A stretch of DNA of 64,000 nt from JADLHS01 sp044225555 (GTDB lineage Bacteria; Verrucomicrobiota; Verrucomicrobiia; Limisphaerales; JADLHS01), in contig JBGAIM010000001.1 of the NCBI GenBank assembly GCA_044225555.1, forward strand, positions 558,001-622,000, in the 5' to 3' direction. Positions within the stretch are counted from its first letter, which is position 1. Every line of letters starts with the position of its first letter. The translations under genes were made by a program, and so were the position numbers. This document shows, piece by piece, positions 1 to 7,530 of the stretch. The notes below the pieces were generated by a model, which was not told where the DNA came from, made no database searches, and saw only the letters and a program-made list of their open reading frames with translations.

Positions 1-1560
1 AAACAAGGTCATACAACCGAAATATTGCATGAGGATGGCAGCGTTATCGGCGTACAGACATCAATTGGTGTAAGGTTCCTTGGAACTGCTGTGATCATTA
101 CGACGGGCACATTCCTGAAAGGGCTCATGCACATTGGCCTAGGCCAAGAGGCAGGCGGCAGGTCGGGTGAGCCCTCATCAACAGGCATATCCGGGTCCTT
201 ACAAAAGATCGGATTGGAACTGGGTCGGCTTAAGACAGGCACTCCCCCGAGACTTCTTAGGAGTTCAATTGATTTCTCCAAAACACAGATTCAACAGGGC
301 GACCTTCCAATTCCGTATTTCAGTTTTTGGCATGAGACTACGTTCCACGTGGAACAAGAAGTACCTAGTGATGTCCGCAGTTTTGATGGGCACTCTCCTA
401 AGGGTTCATTACTTGAAAGAGGAAATGCCCAAGTCGCATGCCACATTACCAGAACAACCGAACGCACTGCTGCCATTATTCGGCAAAACATTCACCTTTC
501 TCCACTGTATGCGGGCATCATCGAAGGGGTAGGGCCGCGATATTGTCCATCAATCGAGGACAAAATCATGCGGTTTACCGAGAAGGAAAGCCATCAGATA
601 TTTCTTGAACCTGAAGGGATAGCTACCGATGAGTTCTACATCAATGGGCTGTCAACCTGTCTGCCATTTAGCGTTCAGATAGAGCTTGTTCGCTCAATCA
701 TAGGTTGCGAAAATGCCGAAATACTGCGCCCTGCCTATGCTGTGGAATATGATTTTGTGCTTCCAACGCAGCTGAAACCAACACTCGAGACAAAGCTGTG
801 CAGGAATCTCTTCCTGGCCGGCCAGATCAATGGGACCTCCGGCTATGAAGAGGCGGCAGCGCAGGGGCTGATGGCTGGGATCAATGCTGCACGTTCGGTG
901 GCAGGGTGTGAGCCAATTGTCCTTCGACGCGATCAAGCATACATTGGAGTGCTGATTGACGATTTGGTGACGAAGGGGACGGTTGAGCCGTATCGCATGT
1001 TCACCTCTCGGGCTGAGCATCGCCTCCTACTGCGACAAGATAACGCTGATCTTAGGCTATGTGAACTCGGGCACGGGATCGGCCTTCTGCCAGCATCAAA
1101 GTATGCTCGATTTTGTGAAAAGCGCCGAAGGCTTGAGATTGAAATGGGGCGGCTAAACAACACTCGCGAAGGGAAAGATACTCTCGCTCAAATTCTCAAG
1201 CGATCTGAAACGTCTTATGAGACACTTCCGCAGCGAGATGAGTCACTCCCAGAAGTAGTAGCTCGCCAACTAGAAATTGAGATAAAATATGCAGGTTATA
1301 TTGCGAGACAATCGGCTGAAGTGGAAAGAATTAGAGGCTTGGATGAAAAAGGGATTCCCAGTGACTTCGATTTCTCCTTGGTGCCGAGTCTAAGGTTGGA
1401 AGCGAGGCAGAAGCTCGACCACATCAGGCCGAAAACTATCGGCCAGGCTACGCGGATATCCGGGGTTTCACCCGCTGACATATCGATCTTGGTGATATGG
1501 CTTCGAAAGTACAAAGCACAGTCGGCTAGGCCCGAAAACCCTGCAGCTGACGCCCAATAG
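1..1560 (+). CDS. mnmG: tRNA uridine-34 carboxymethylaminomethyl-modification enzyme MnmG (5'-truncated)
   Basis: The reading frame is open from the first base, so the N-terminal FAD-binding part (roughly 110 residues of a protein usually near 620-630) lies outside the window. MnmG works with MnmE to put the cmnm5 group on U34 of certain tRNAs, using FAD, NADH and methylene-THF. Diagnostic stretches are GTSGYEEAAAQGLMAG, which closes the FAD fold, and VEPYRMFTSRAEHRLLLR with the following helical C-terminal domain. The gene converges on sufB with only 8 bases between the stop codons. Its position about 4 kb from dnaA fits the known tendency of mnmG (gidA) to lie near the replication origin. 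Identity is secure. Confidence 0.96.
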   Translation, partial: KQGHTTEILHEDGSVIGVQTSIGVRFLGTAVIITTGTFLKGLMHIGLGQEAGGRSGEPSSTGISGSLQKIGLELGRLKTGTPPRLLRSSIDFSKTQIQQGDLPIPYFSFWHETTFHVEQEVPSDVRSFDGHSPKGSLLERGNAQVACHITRTTERTAAIIRQNIHLSPLYAGIIEGVGPRYCPSIEDKIMRFTEKESHQIFLEPEGIATDEFYINGLSTCLPFSVQIELVRSIIGCENAEILRPAYAVEYDFVLPTQLKPTLETKLCRNLFLAGQINGTSGYEEAAAQGLMAGINAARSVAGCEPIVLRRDQAYIGVLIDDLVTKGTVEPYRMFTSRAEHRLLLRQDNADLRLCELGHGIGLLPASKYARFCEKRRRLEIEMGRLNNTREGKDTLAQILKRSETSYETLPQRDESLPEVVARQLEIEIKYAGYIARQSAEVERIRGLDEKGIPSDFDFSLVPSLRLEARQKLDHIRPKTIGQATRISGVSPADISILVIWLRKYKAQSARPENPAADAQ

Positions 1561-1568
1561 ATTGTTTT

Positions 1569-3017
1569 TCAGCCAACGCTGCCTTCCAGGCTCACCCCGA
1601 GTAATTTCTGAGCTTCAACCGCGAATTCCATTGGAAGCTCCTTGAACACCTCTTTGCAAAAACCATTAACGATCATATTGACGGCATCTTGAGTCGCCAA
1701 GCCGCGTTGATTGCAATAGAAGATCTGGTCTTCACCGATTTTTGAGGTCGTCGCTTCGTGTTCCACTGAAGACGATGAGTTTTTCACCTCGATATAGGGG
1801 AACGTATGGGCGCCGCACTTTGCTCCAATAAGCATTGAATCGCATTGAGAGAAGTTGCGAGCGCCAGTCGCGCTTTTGCGAATCTCCACCAGCCCGCGAT
1901 AGCTGTTTTGTCCGTGACCAGCCGAGATGCCTTTGGAGACTATGGTGCTGCTGGTGTTTTTGCCGACGTGAACCATTTTCGTCCCGGTGTCAGCTTGCTG
2001 GTAGTTGTTCGTCACTGCCACCGAATAGAACTCGCCCACGGAGTTTTCTCCGAGCAGAATACAGCTCGGGTATTTCCATGTGATTGCCGAGCCAGTTTCG
2101 ACTTGTGTCCAAGAGATTTTTGAATTGCGCCCCTTGCACATACCCCTCTTGGTCACAAAGTTGTATATGCCGCCTTTACCGTTTTCGTCACCAGGGTACC
2201 AGTTCTGAACCGTGGAATACTTGATTTCACCGCTCTCCAATGCGACCAGCTCAACGACTGCTGCATGAAGTTGATTCTCATCGCGCATCGGTGCAGTACA
2301 ACCCTCCAAATAGCTAACATGAGCACCTTCGTCAGCCACAATCAGGGTGCGCTCAAACTGACCTGTGTTGGCCGCATTGATCCGGAAATAGGTCGAAAGC
2401 TCCATCGGACAGCGGACTCCCTTTGGGATGTAGCAGAACGAACCATCAGTAAAGACAGCAGAATTCAAAGCCGCAAAGAAGTTGTCGGTGTACGGCACAA
2501 CGGAACCGAGATACTTCTTCACCAAATCAGGATGATCATGAACAGCCTCGTTGAAGGAGCAAAAGATAACTCCCTTTTCAGCAAGCTGTTTTCGGAATGT
2601 AGTACCGACCGAAACGCTGTCAAAAATGGCGTCCACCGCAACGCCTGCAAGCCGCTCGCGTTCGCGCAGCGGAATACCGAGCTTTTCGTAAGTTTCGAGC
2701 AGCTTCGGATCAACCTCGTCTAAACTCTTGGGTGCGTCCGTCTTTTGCTTGGGAGCAGAGTAATAGACAATGTCTTGGTAGTTGATCTTCTCATGCTGAA
2801 CTTTCGGCCATTCTGGCTCCGTCAATGTGAGCCAGTGGCGATATGCTTTTAGCCGCCATTCGGTGAGCCACTCCGGCTCCTTCTTTTTGCGTGAAATCAA
2901 GCGGATGATGTCCTCGCTCAAACCTGGCGGAGCAGACTCGGTTTCGACATCGGTATAGAAACCGTATTTGTATTCGGTCTTTACCAAGTCTTCAATTGTC
3001 TCGGTGGCAGTACTCAT
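1569..3017 (-). CDS. sufB: Fe-S cluster assembly scaffold protein SufB
   Basis: 482 residues, the normal length for SufB, a cytosolic scaffold that with SufC and SufD builds Fe-S clusters. The family core is obvious: SYLEGCTAPMRDENQLHAAV, the long beta-helix section with KYSTVQNWYPGD, and the C-terminal part with ATTSKIGEDQIFYCNQRG, where the invariant His/Glu and Cys region lies. It follows the Fur-family gene by 6 bases and is very probably co-transcribed with it, so its expression should respond to iron or oxidant status. sufC, sufD and sufS are not in the window; the next gene downstream (mnmG) is on the other strand, so any other suf genes must be elsewhere. Confidence 0.96.
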   Translation of the reverse strand: MSTATETIEDLVKTEYKYGFYTDVETESAPPGLSEDIIRLISRKKKEPEWLTEWRLKAYRHWLTLTEPEWPKVQHEKINYQDIVYYSAPKQKTDAPKSLDEVDPKLLETYEKLGIPLRERERLAGVAVDAIFDSVSVGTTFRKQLAEKGVIFCSFNEAVHDHPDLVKKYLGSVVPYTDNFFAALNSAVFTDGSFCYIPKGVRCPMELSTYFRINAANTGQFERTLIVADEGAHVSYLEGCTAPMRDENQLHAAVVELVALESGEIKYSTVQNWYPGDENGKGGIYNFVTKRGMCKGRNSKISWTQVETGSAITWKYPSCILLGENSVGEFYSVAVTNNYQQADTGTKMVHVGKNTSSTIVSKGISAGHGQNSYRGLVEIRKSATGARNFSQCDSMLIGAKCGAHTFPYIEVKNSSSSVEHEATTSKIGEDQIFYCNQRGLATQDAVNMIVNGFCKEVFKELPMEFAVEAQKLLGVSLEGSVG

Positions 3018-3023
3018 GCGTGA

Positions 3024-3461
3024 TTATTTCTTTCGCTTCTCTGCGCAGTGAGCACAGGCGCCGTGAACGGCAATCTCACAGTGGTCAATCTTAAAGCCCT
3101 TCGGGCGCGGAATTATCGTCGAGTCCGACCATGCTACATCGAACACCGCACCGCATTCGTCGCAGTAGTAGTGGCAGTGCTCCTCCATGTTCGGACAAAA
3201 GCGCGCCGCGCCACGCTCGAGCTGCACTTTGCGAGCGAGGCCGCATGCCACCAATGCATCCAAGCAATTGTACACGGTCGCCTGCGATATCTCCGGCAAA
3301 GACCGCTTGGCTCGCGTGAAAACGTCTTCCGCCGTCGGATGATCACACGTGTGCCGTAACACCTCATAGACGCACCGTCGCTGGGAGGTGAAGCGGAATC
3401 CGCTGGTGGCAAGCCGCTCGCCGAGTTCGCGCTCGAGTTCCTTGTCTGTTGTCCGTCTCAT
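3024..3461 (-). CDS. Fur-family transcriptional regulator (Fur/PerR/Irr type)
   Basis: 145 residues with the two-domain Fur layout. The N-terminal winged helix carries HPTAEDVF and the recognition-helix stretch ISQATVYNCLDALVACGL. The C-terminal dimerisation domain has a CDEC and a CAHC pair expected to hold structural zinc. The usual Fur HHDH cluster is replaced by EEHCHYYCDEC, so the regulatory metal site differs and I would not call it classical Fur. It lies directly upstream of sufB, and a perfect TTTAGAA-N3-TTCTAAA palindrome is centred about 53 bases before its start. The simplest model is a self-regulating metal or peroxide sensor that controls Fe-S cluster assembly. Subfamily is uncertain. 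Confidence 0.9.
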   Translation of the reverse strand: MRRTTDKELERELGERLATSGFRFTSQRRCVYEVLRHTCDHPTAEDVFTRAKRSLPEISQATVYNCLDALVACGLARKVQLERGAARFCPNMEEHCHYYCDECGAVFDVAWSDSTIIPRPKGFKIDHCEIAVHGACAHCAEKRKK

Positions 3462-3505
3462 TGCAACGTTAGGAATCTAGGCAAGCAGGGAGGCGCTTGT
3501 CAATA

Positions 3506-3522
3506 TTTAGAAATGTTCTAAA
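3506..3522. promoter_or_regulatory. Perfect 7-3-7 palindrome, probable Fur-family operator
   Basis: TTTAGAA-ATG-TTCTAAA is an exact inverted repeat in the leader of the fur-sufB pair. As I recall, it equals the iron control element consensus bound by the Fur-family protein Irr in alphaproteobacteria, and it is close to PerR-type boxes. Position and symmetry make it a probable operator for the adjacent regulator. Flanking CGCTTGT (3494-3500) and ACAAGCG (3522-3528) form a second, off-centre inverted repeat. Confidence 0.72.
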
Positions 3523-3615
3523 CAAGCGTCAATCGACCAAGAAAGGCCAACCTATGCGCTGGCATTCGCCGGCCAACGCAGAAGGGAGGGGAACGCCGAA
3601 GCTTGATGTGGGTTG

Positions 3616-4404
3616 CTACTTCTTTTTGTTCAGAAGATCGCCAATGCTCTTTGCTGCTTTTCCAGCGGCGTCACCGGCCGTCTTGTTGAGAGCATCGGTG
3701 GCGCCTTTGCTAGCGTTGTCCATGGCTTCTTTTCCGGCTTTGGTGAGAGCATTGCCGGAAACCTTGATCGCACCTTCGGTAACTGCGGAAAGGATCTGTG
3801 TTCCTAGGTCGGCGACGGTTATCCCCTCGGGGCCAGTGCCCAGATTCGTCAGGCGAATCTCTGGCAACGGGGACTCGGTCAACTTCCCGCCCAACGTTGC
3901 TGCCGCCAAAGTAATTTTTCCACCAGTGATCACCACTTCGTCCACCTGTAACTTCTTGCCAGGCTTTGTCTGGTCAGAAGGCTTGCTGGTGCTTGAGCCC
4001 GCGCTTGCTCCCGACCCCAAATTTGCATGAATCCGCTGGAGATTGCTACCACCTGGTCCTATTTCAAGCGAGATTTCCGGCGACTCCACGCGGATAGATT
4101 TAACCACCACCTTGTCCGACAACAACGAGCCAGGACTAATGGTCACACTCGAACTGCCCACGCTGATAGCATGAGGCGACTGGTATCCCTCTGGGTTGCC
4201 GATTACGAGCCCGCCAATGGTACCCGAGCCGGAAAGAAGCGAGATTCTCACGCGAGCCAGCTTAACATCCACCTTGGTGATCTCTGGTCCGAATGTTTCA
4301 ACACCACGCTTAATCGCATTGTCGAGCGACAGCCCGATAGCGATAATTGCAACAACCACCAAAATCATCAAACCCGCAAGACTGCCCAAAATCCATTTTT
4401 TCAT
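3616..4404 (-). CDS. AsmA-like membrane-anchored protein
   Basis: 262 residues. Residues 5-27 form one hydrophobic helix. A beta-rich section follows with the recurring pattern GTIGGLVIGNPEGY...ISVGSSSVTISPGSLLSDKVVVKSIRVESPEISLE, which resembles the repeat unit of AsmA/DUF748-type envelope proteins. The C-terminal third is Ala/Gly/Lys-rich and helical. Family members sit in the inner membrane with a periplasmic body and act in envelope lipid transport or outer-membrane homeostasis, but this one is short and its role is unknown. Its start overlaps the stop of the upstream thioredoxin-like gene by ATGA, so the two are translationally coupled. Confidence 0.72.
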   Translation of the reverse strand: MKKWILGSLAGLMILVVVAIIAIGLSLDNAIKRGVETFGPEITKVDVKLARVRISLLSGSGTIGGLVIGNPEGYQSPHAISVGSSSVTISPGSLLSDKVVVKSIRVESPEISLEIGPGGSNLQRIHANLGSGASAGSSTSKPSDQTKPGKKLQVDEVVITGGKITLAAATLGGKLTESPLPEIRLTNLGTGPEGITVADLGTQILSAVTEGAIKVSGNALTKAGKEAMDNASKGATDALNKTAGDAAGKAAKSIGDLLNKKK

Positions 4405-5048
4405 ACGTGACCGTTTTCGAGAGTTGACGGCGGGAATACCAGCACATTCGAAATCTTATGGTAATCGAGTTCGGGCCGCTCAGCCGGCTCGTTCCCCGCC
4501 TTCCACTTGATGTTGCAGCCGAGGCTTGGCTTTTGTTCGACCGCAGGCGACTTGCCGACAAGCAATGACTCAAGTGCGGCCCGCAAGTCCCGGCCTGAAA
4601 CCGGAATCCCATTGCCGGGTCGGCTGTCGTCAAGCTGACCGCGATAGACCAGCTTTCGGTCTCGGTCGAAAAGAAAGAAATCAGGCGTGCAAGCAGCGCG
4701 ATACGCCTTGGCTACCGCTTGGGATTCGTCAAATAGATATGGGAAATCGAAGCCAGCCGATTTCGCCTCCGCTGCCATGTTCGTCGGGCTGTCCTCGGGA
4801 TAATTCACCACGTCGTTTGAATTGATGGCCACAATACCCACCCCGCGCGATCCATAGTCCAGTGCCAGCTTGGCCAGTTCTGCCCGCACATGTTTGACAT
4901 ACGGACAATGATTGCAGATGAACATGACCAGCAGCGCGGGTTTGTCAGCAAAGTCGGTGATCGAAACAAGCCTACGACTGGTATCCGGCAAGCAAAAAGC
5001 GGCCGCCAGCGTGCCGAGTGGAAGCATGGTTGACGGGGTTCTTGCCAT
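4401..5048 (-). CDS. Thioredoxin-fold (AhpC/TSA-redoxin-like) protein
   Basis: The start is placed at the ATG giving MARTPSTMLPLG, where similarity to this redoxin group begins. The frame stays open upstream to 5201, but that stretch looks non-coding. Length is 215 residues. The thioredoxin fold is shown by LVMFICNHCPYVKHVRAEL, with a CNHC redox motif near residues 44-47, then GVGIVAINSND and the cis-Pro loop region ACTPDFFLFDRDRKLVYRGQLDD. It most likely reduces or oxidises a thiol substrate. There is no clear signal peptide at the chosen start. It overlaps the AsmA-like gene by 4 bases and is transcribed away from the candidate origin. Confidence 0.85.
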   Translation of the reverse strand: MARTPSTMLPLGTLAAAFCLPDTSRRLVSITDFADKPALLVMFICNHCPYVKHVRAELAKLALDYGSRGVGIVAINSNDVVNYPEDSPTNMAAEAKSAGFDFPYLFDESQAVAKAYRAACTPDFFLFDRDRKLVYRGQLDDSRPGNGIPVSGRDLRAALESLLVGKSPAVEQKPSLGCNIKWKAGNEPAERPELDYHKISNVLVFPPSTLENGHV

Positions 5049-5189
5049 ACCGAAAAACTGTCGCCCTTGTCTGGAGTTGTCGAGTCCATGTTCCACATTT
5101 CTGGTATTGTTCCAAATACTGTTTCGCCCGCCTGTGTGGGCAAGTCGAACTTTCATCGCCAGCGGGCAACGTTTTGAAAGACCCAAAAT

Positions 5190-5530
5190 CTGTTTATTCA
5201 CTTGATTTCATTAGCGAGAAACCGAGTGTGAATAAGTCGCGAACAAGAGTTAATATGTTGTCCTCGTAAGCGCACGCGGCTTTTCATAAAAACTCCTTCA
5301 GCGATCACAGTTCGCTTAGCCATTTTGCCCGCTGAATCATTGATGTTCCGCGGGCTGTTTTGTCAGAAGATACAAAACATTGATAATTAAATAGTTATGC
5401 TGTGATTGCGGCAGGCGGTAAATCATTGATCGTATCTGGCGTCAGTTTTTTGATGGCATGGGATTTTAATGGTGTTAGAAATAGCGGCGAAGAAAGTCCG
5501 CCAAAACAAGTTTTGAGGCTAAGTGAATAA
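5190..5530. other. Candidate chromosomal replication origin (oriC) beside dnaA
   Basis: This gene-free stretch precedes dnaA. One exact DnaA box of form TTATNCACA lies at 5227-5235 (minus strand, TTATTCACA). Two one-mismatch boxes (TTATTCACT) lie at 5194-5202 and 5522-5530. The 10-mer AATCATTGAT occurs at 5335-5344 and 5421-5430, with a related CATTGAT at 5378-5384 between them. An AT-rich segment at about 5369-5397 (ATTGATAATTAAATAG) could be an unwinding element. Nearness of mnmG and dnaA supports an origin. The box nearest dnaA overlaps its leader and may serve autoregulation. Three boxes are few for an oriC, so confidence is moderate. Confidence 0.5.
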
Positions 5531-5564
5531 AACGCTCGAAAAAAGGGCTTCCGGGGTCAGATAT

Positions 5565-6935
5565 ATGCAAGCTTCAGCAGAGAAAATTTGGGGTTCCGCG
5601 CAGGAACAACTTCGCTCCATGTTGAGCGCGGACACTTACAATCTTTGGTTCGCACCATTGCGAGCGGTCGAGTTCGACGGCGATTGCGTGGTGCTGGAAG
5701 TCGCCAACGATTTTTGTGAAGTGTGGCTCAAGGATAACTATCAAGGGCTGCTGCAAGATGTTTTGAGTGTGGCCGGCGCCCGACAATTGCGACCCAAATT
5801 CAGCGTCGCCTCAACCACTGCGACGCCAGCAACCGTGATCGCACCCAAGGCAAGCCTCGTCACTAAAGCGAAACCCGCCGCCGCGCATCACGACCGCAGT
5901 GCTTCCAATGGTGAATGGGCCTTCAATCCCAAGAACACCTTCGAGACCTTCGTTGTCGGCAACAACAACAACTTCGCCTACGCCGCTGCCAAGGCCGTCG
6001 CTGAAGCCCCCGGCAAATCCTACAACCCGCTTTTTCTGTATGGTGGTGTTGGGTTGGGCAAAACCCATTTGCTCCACGCCATCGGCCAGCATGTTGTTGC
6101 CAGCAAGAAAGGCGCGCGTGTCGGTTACGTTTCCTCGGAGAAATTCACCAACGAGTACATTGACGCGATTCAAAACAACTCGCTCGTCAAATTTCGCAAG
6201 AAATATCGCCAGACGGACGTGCTGTTGATTGACGACATCCAATTCCTCGCCGGCAAAGAACGCATCCAGGAGGAATTTTTTCACACCTTCAACGCGCTGC
6301 ACGAGGCGCACAAGCAGATCGTCCTTACCTGTGACCGCCCGGCCAGCGAGATTCAAAACCTCGAACACCGGCTCGTTTCCCGTTTTGAATGGGGCTTGGT
6401 CACCGACCTCCAACCGCCGGATGTGGAAATGCGCCTCGCCATCTTGAACAAGAAAGCGCAGTCCATGGGAGTTTCATTGCCTGACGAGATCCTGAATTTT
6501 CTGGCCAATCGCATTCGCACCAACATCCGCCGCCTCGAAGGTGCGTTGATCCGTGTCGCCTCTTACGCCTCGCTCACCGGCAAAAAACTCAACGTCGAAG
6601 TCGTCGAGGGGCTGCTCCGCGAAATTCTCCACGAAGAAGGCCGCTTCTCCGTCAACATCGAGGTCATTCAGAAGCGTGTGGCTGAGCACTACGACATCCG
6701 CCTCGCCGACATGACCAGCAAGCGTCGCCCGGAGAACATTGCTTTCCCGCGACAGGTGGCCATGTTTCTCTCGCGACAGATGACCGAAAGTTCCCTCAGC
6801 GCCATCGGCGAGGCTTTTGGCGGCCGCGACCATGGCACCGTGCTGCACGCCTGCCGCCTCGTGAAAGATCGTATGGAAGTGGACGCCAACGTCCGTCAGG
6901 TTGTCAGCTATCTTGAGAAACAGCTGATGCGATAG
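5565..6935 (+). CDS. dnaA: Chromosomal replication initiator protein DnaA
   Basis: About 456 residues from the ATG giving MQASAEKIWGSAQEQL, the usual DnaA N-terminal pattern. A GTG 42 bases upstream (5523) would add 14 residues that do not look like DnaA, and a GGGG run about 7 bases ahead supports the ATG. Domain I ends with EVWLKDNYQGLL. The AAA+ core has Walker A GGVGLGKTH, Walker B LLIDDIQFLAGK and sensor region CDRPASEIQNLEHRLVSRFEWG. Domain IV has GGRDHGTVLHAC for DnaA-box binding. DnaA binds boxes at oriC and opens the duplex. A DnaA box overlaps the leader (5522-5530) and a strong hairpin terminator follows the stop. Confidence 0.97.
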   Translation: MQASAEKIWGSAQEQLRSMLSADTYNLWFAPLRAVEFDGDCVVLEVANDFCEVWLKDNYQGLLQDVLSVAGARQLRPKFSVASTTATPATVIAPKASLVTKAKPAAAHHDRSASNGEWAFNPKNTFETFVVGNNNNFAYAAAKAVAEAPGKSYNPLFLYGGVGLGKTHLLHAIGQHVVASKKGARVGYVSSEKFTNEYIDAIQNNSLVKFRKKYRQTDVLLIDDIQFLAGKERIQEEFFHTFNALHEAHKQIVLTCDRPASEIQNLEHRLVSRFEWGLVTDLQPPDVEMRLAILNKKAQSMGVSLPDEILNFLANRIRTNIRRLEGALIRVASYASLTGKKLNVEVVEGLLREILHEEGRFSVNIEVIQKRVAEHYDIRLADMTSKRRPENIAFPRQVAMFLSRQMTESSLSAIGEAFGGRDHGTVLHACRLVKDRMEVDANVRQVVSYLEKQLMR

Positions 6936-6954
6936 CATCGCAACTTTCGATTTC

Positions 6955-6990
6955 AAACTCCCGGCTTGCCCCGTGCACCGGGAGTTTTTT
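6955..6990 (+). terminator. Rho-independent terminator of dnaA
   Basis: A 10-bp perfect stem (6955-6964 AAACTCCCGG paired with 6978-6987 CCGGGAGTTT) with a 13-base loop runs directly into a T tract, 19 bases after the dnaA stop codon. The stem plus T-run on the plus strand is a textbook intrinsic terminator. Confidence 0.88.
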
Positions 6991-7071
6991 CACGGGAGGT
7001 TTGTAGGCTCGCCAGCGAACAAACGTTTACCGAACATCGCCCACCGAAACTCGAATCAAAAGCAATTCTCT

Positions 7072-7524
7072 ATGAAGCCCATTCACACTCCCTTCGATGG
7101 AGGCAAATCGGTCAACGTCCTTGGCATTCCCATGCTCATCCGGGTGCATGGACGCGACACCAGCGGCTCATTAAGTGTAGTTGAATCGCACGACGTCCCG
7201 GGCGGCGGGCCACCGCCGCACATCCATCATCGCGAGGACGAGACCTTTCAGGTTCTCGAAGGTGAATACGAATTCATGGTTGACGGCAAAACGATTCTTG
7301 CCCGGCCCGGCACGACGTTGTTCGCCCCGCGCGGGGTGGCGCATACCTATCGCTACCTCGGCAAAACACCCGGCCGGCTCATGTGCGTCATCACACCGGC
7401 GGGCTTCGAAGGATTCTTTGAGGAAATCAACGCGTTGGGTTTGCAATTGCCGCAGGATATTCCCCGCGTGCTGGAGATTGCGAAAAACTTCGGGCTGGAA
7501 ATTCTGCCGCCGCCCGGCGCTTGA
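7072..7524 (+). CDS. Cupin-domain protein
   Basis: 150 residues from the ATG giving MKPIHTPFDGG; earlier in-frame codons lie in the dnaA terminator region. The cupin barrel is shown by GGGPPPHIHHREDETFQVLEG (metal-binding His/His/Glu of cupin motif 1) and by RPGTTLFAPRGVAHTYRY (motif 2 with its His). Small single-domain cupins of this type are dioxygenase-like enzymes or sugar/ligand-binding proteins, and the substrate cannot be read from sequence. It is cytosolic and monocistronic, behind the dnaA terminator and facing the esterase gene with 6 bases between stops. Confidence 0.85.
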   Translation: MKPIHTPFDGGKSVNVLGIPMLIRVHGRDTSGSLSVVESHDVPGGGPPPHIHHREDETFQVLEGEYEFMVDGKTILARPGTTLFAPRGVAHTYRYLGKTPGRLMCVITPAGFEGFFEEINALGLQLPQDIPRVLEIAKNFGLEILPPPGA

Positions 7525-7530
7525 CCGGGA

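Noticed and set aside
5049..5201. N-terminal extension of the thioredoxin-like protein
   Set aside because: The extra 51 residues do not match the family, which starts at MARTPSTM, and the stretch reaches into the DnaA-box region.
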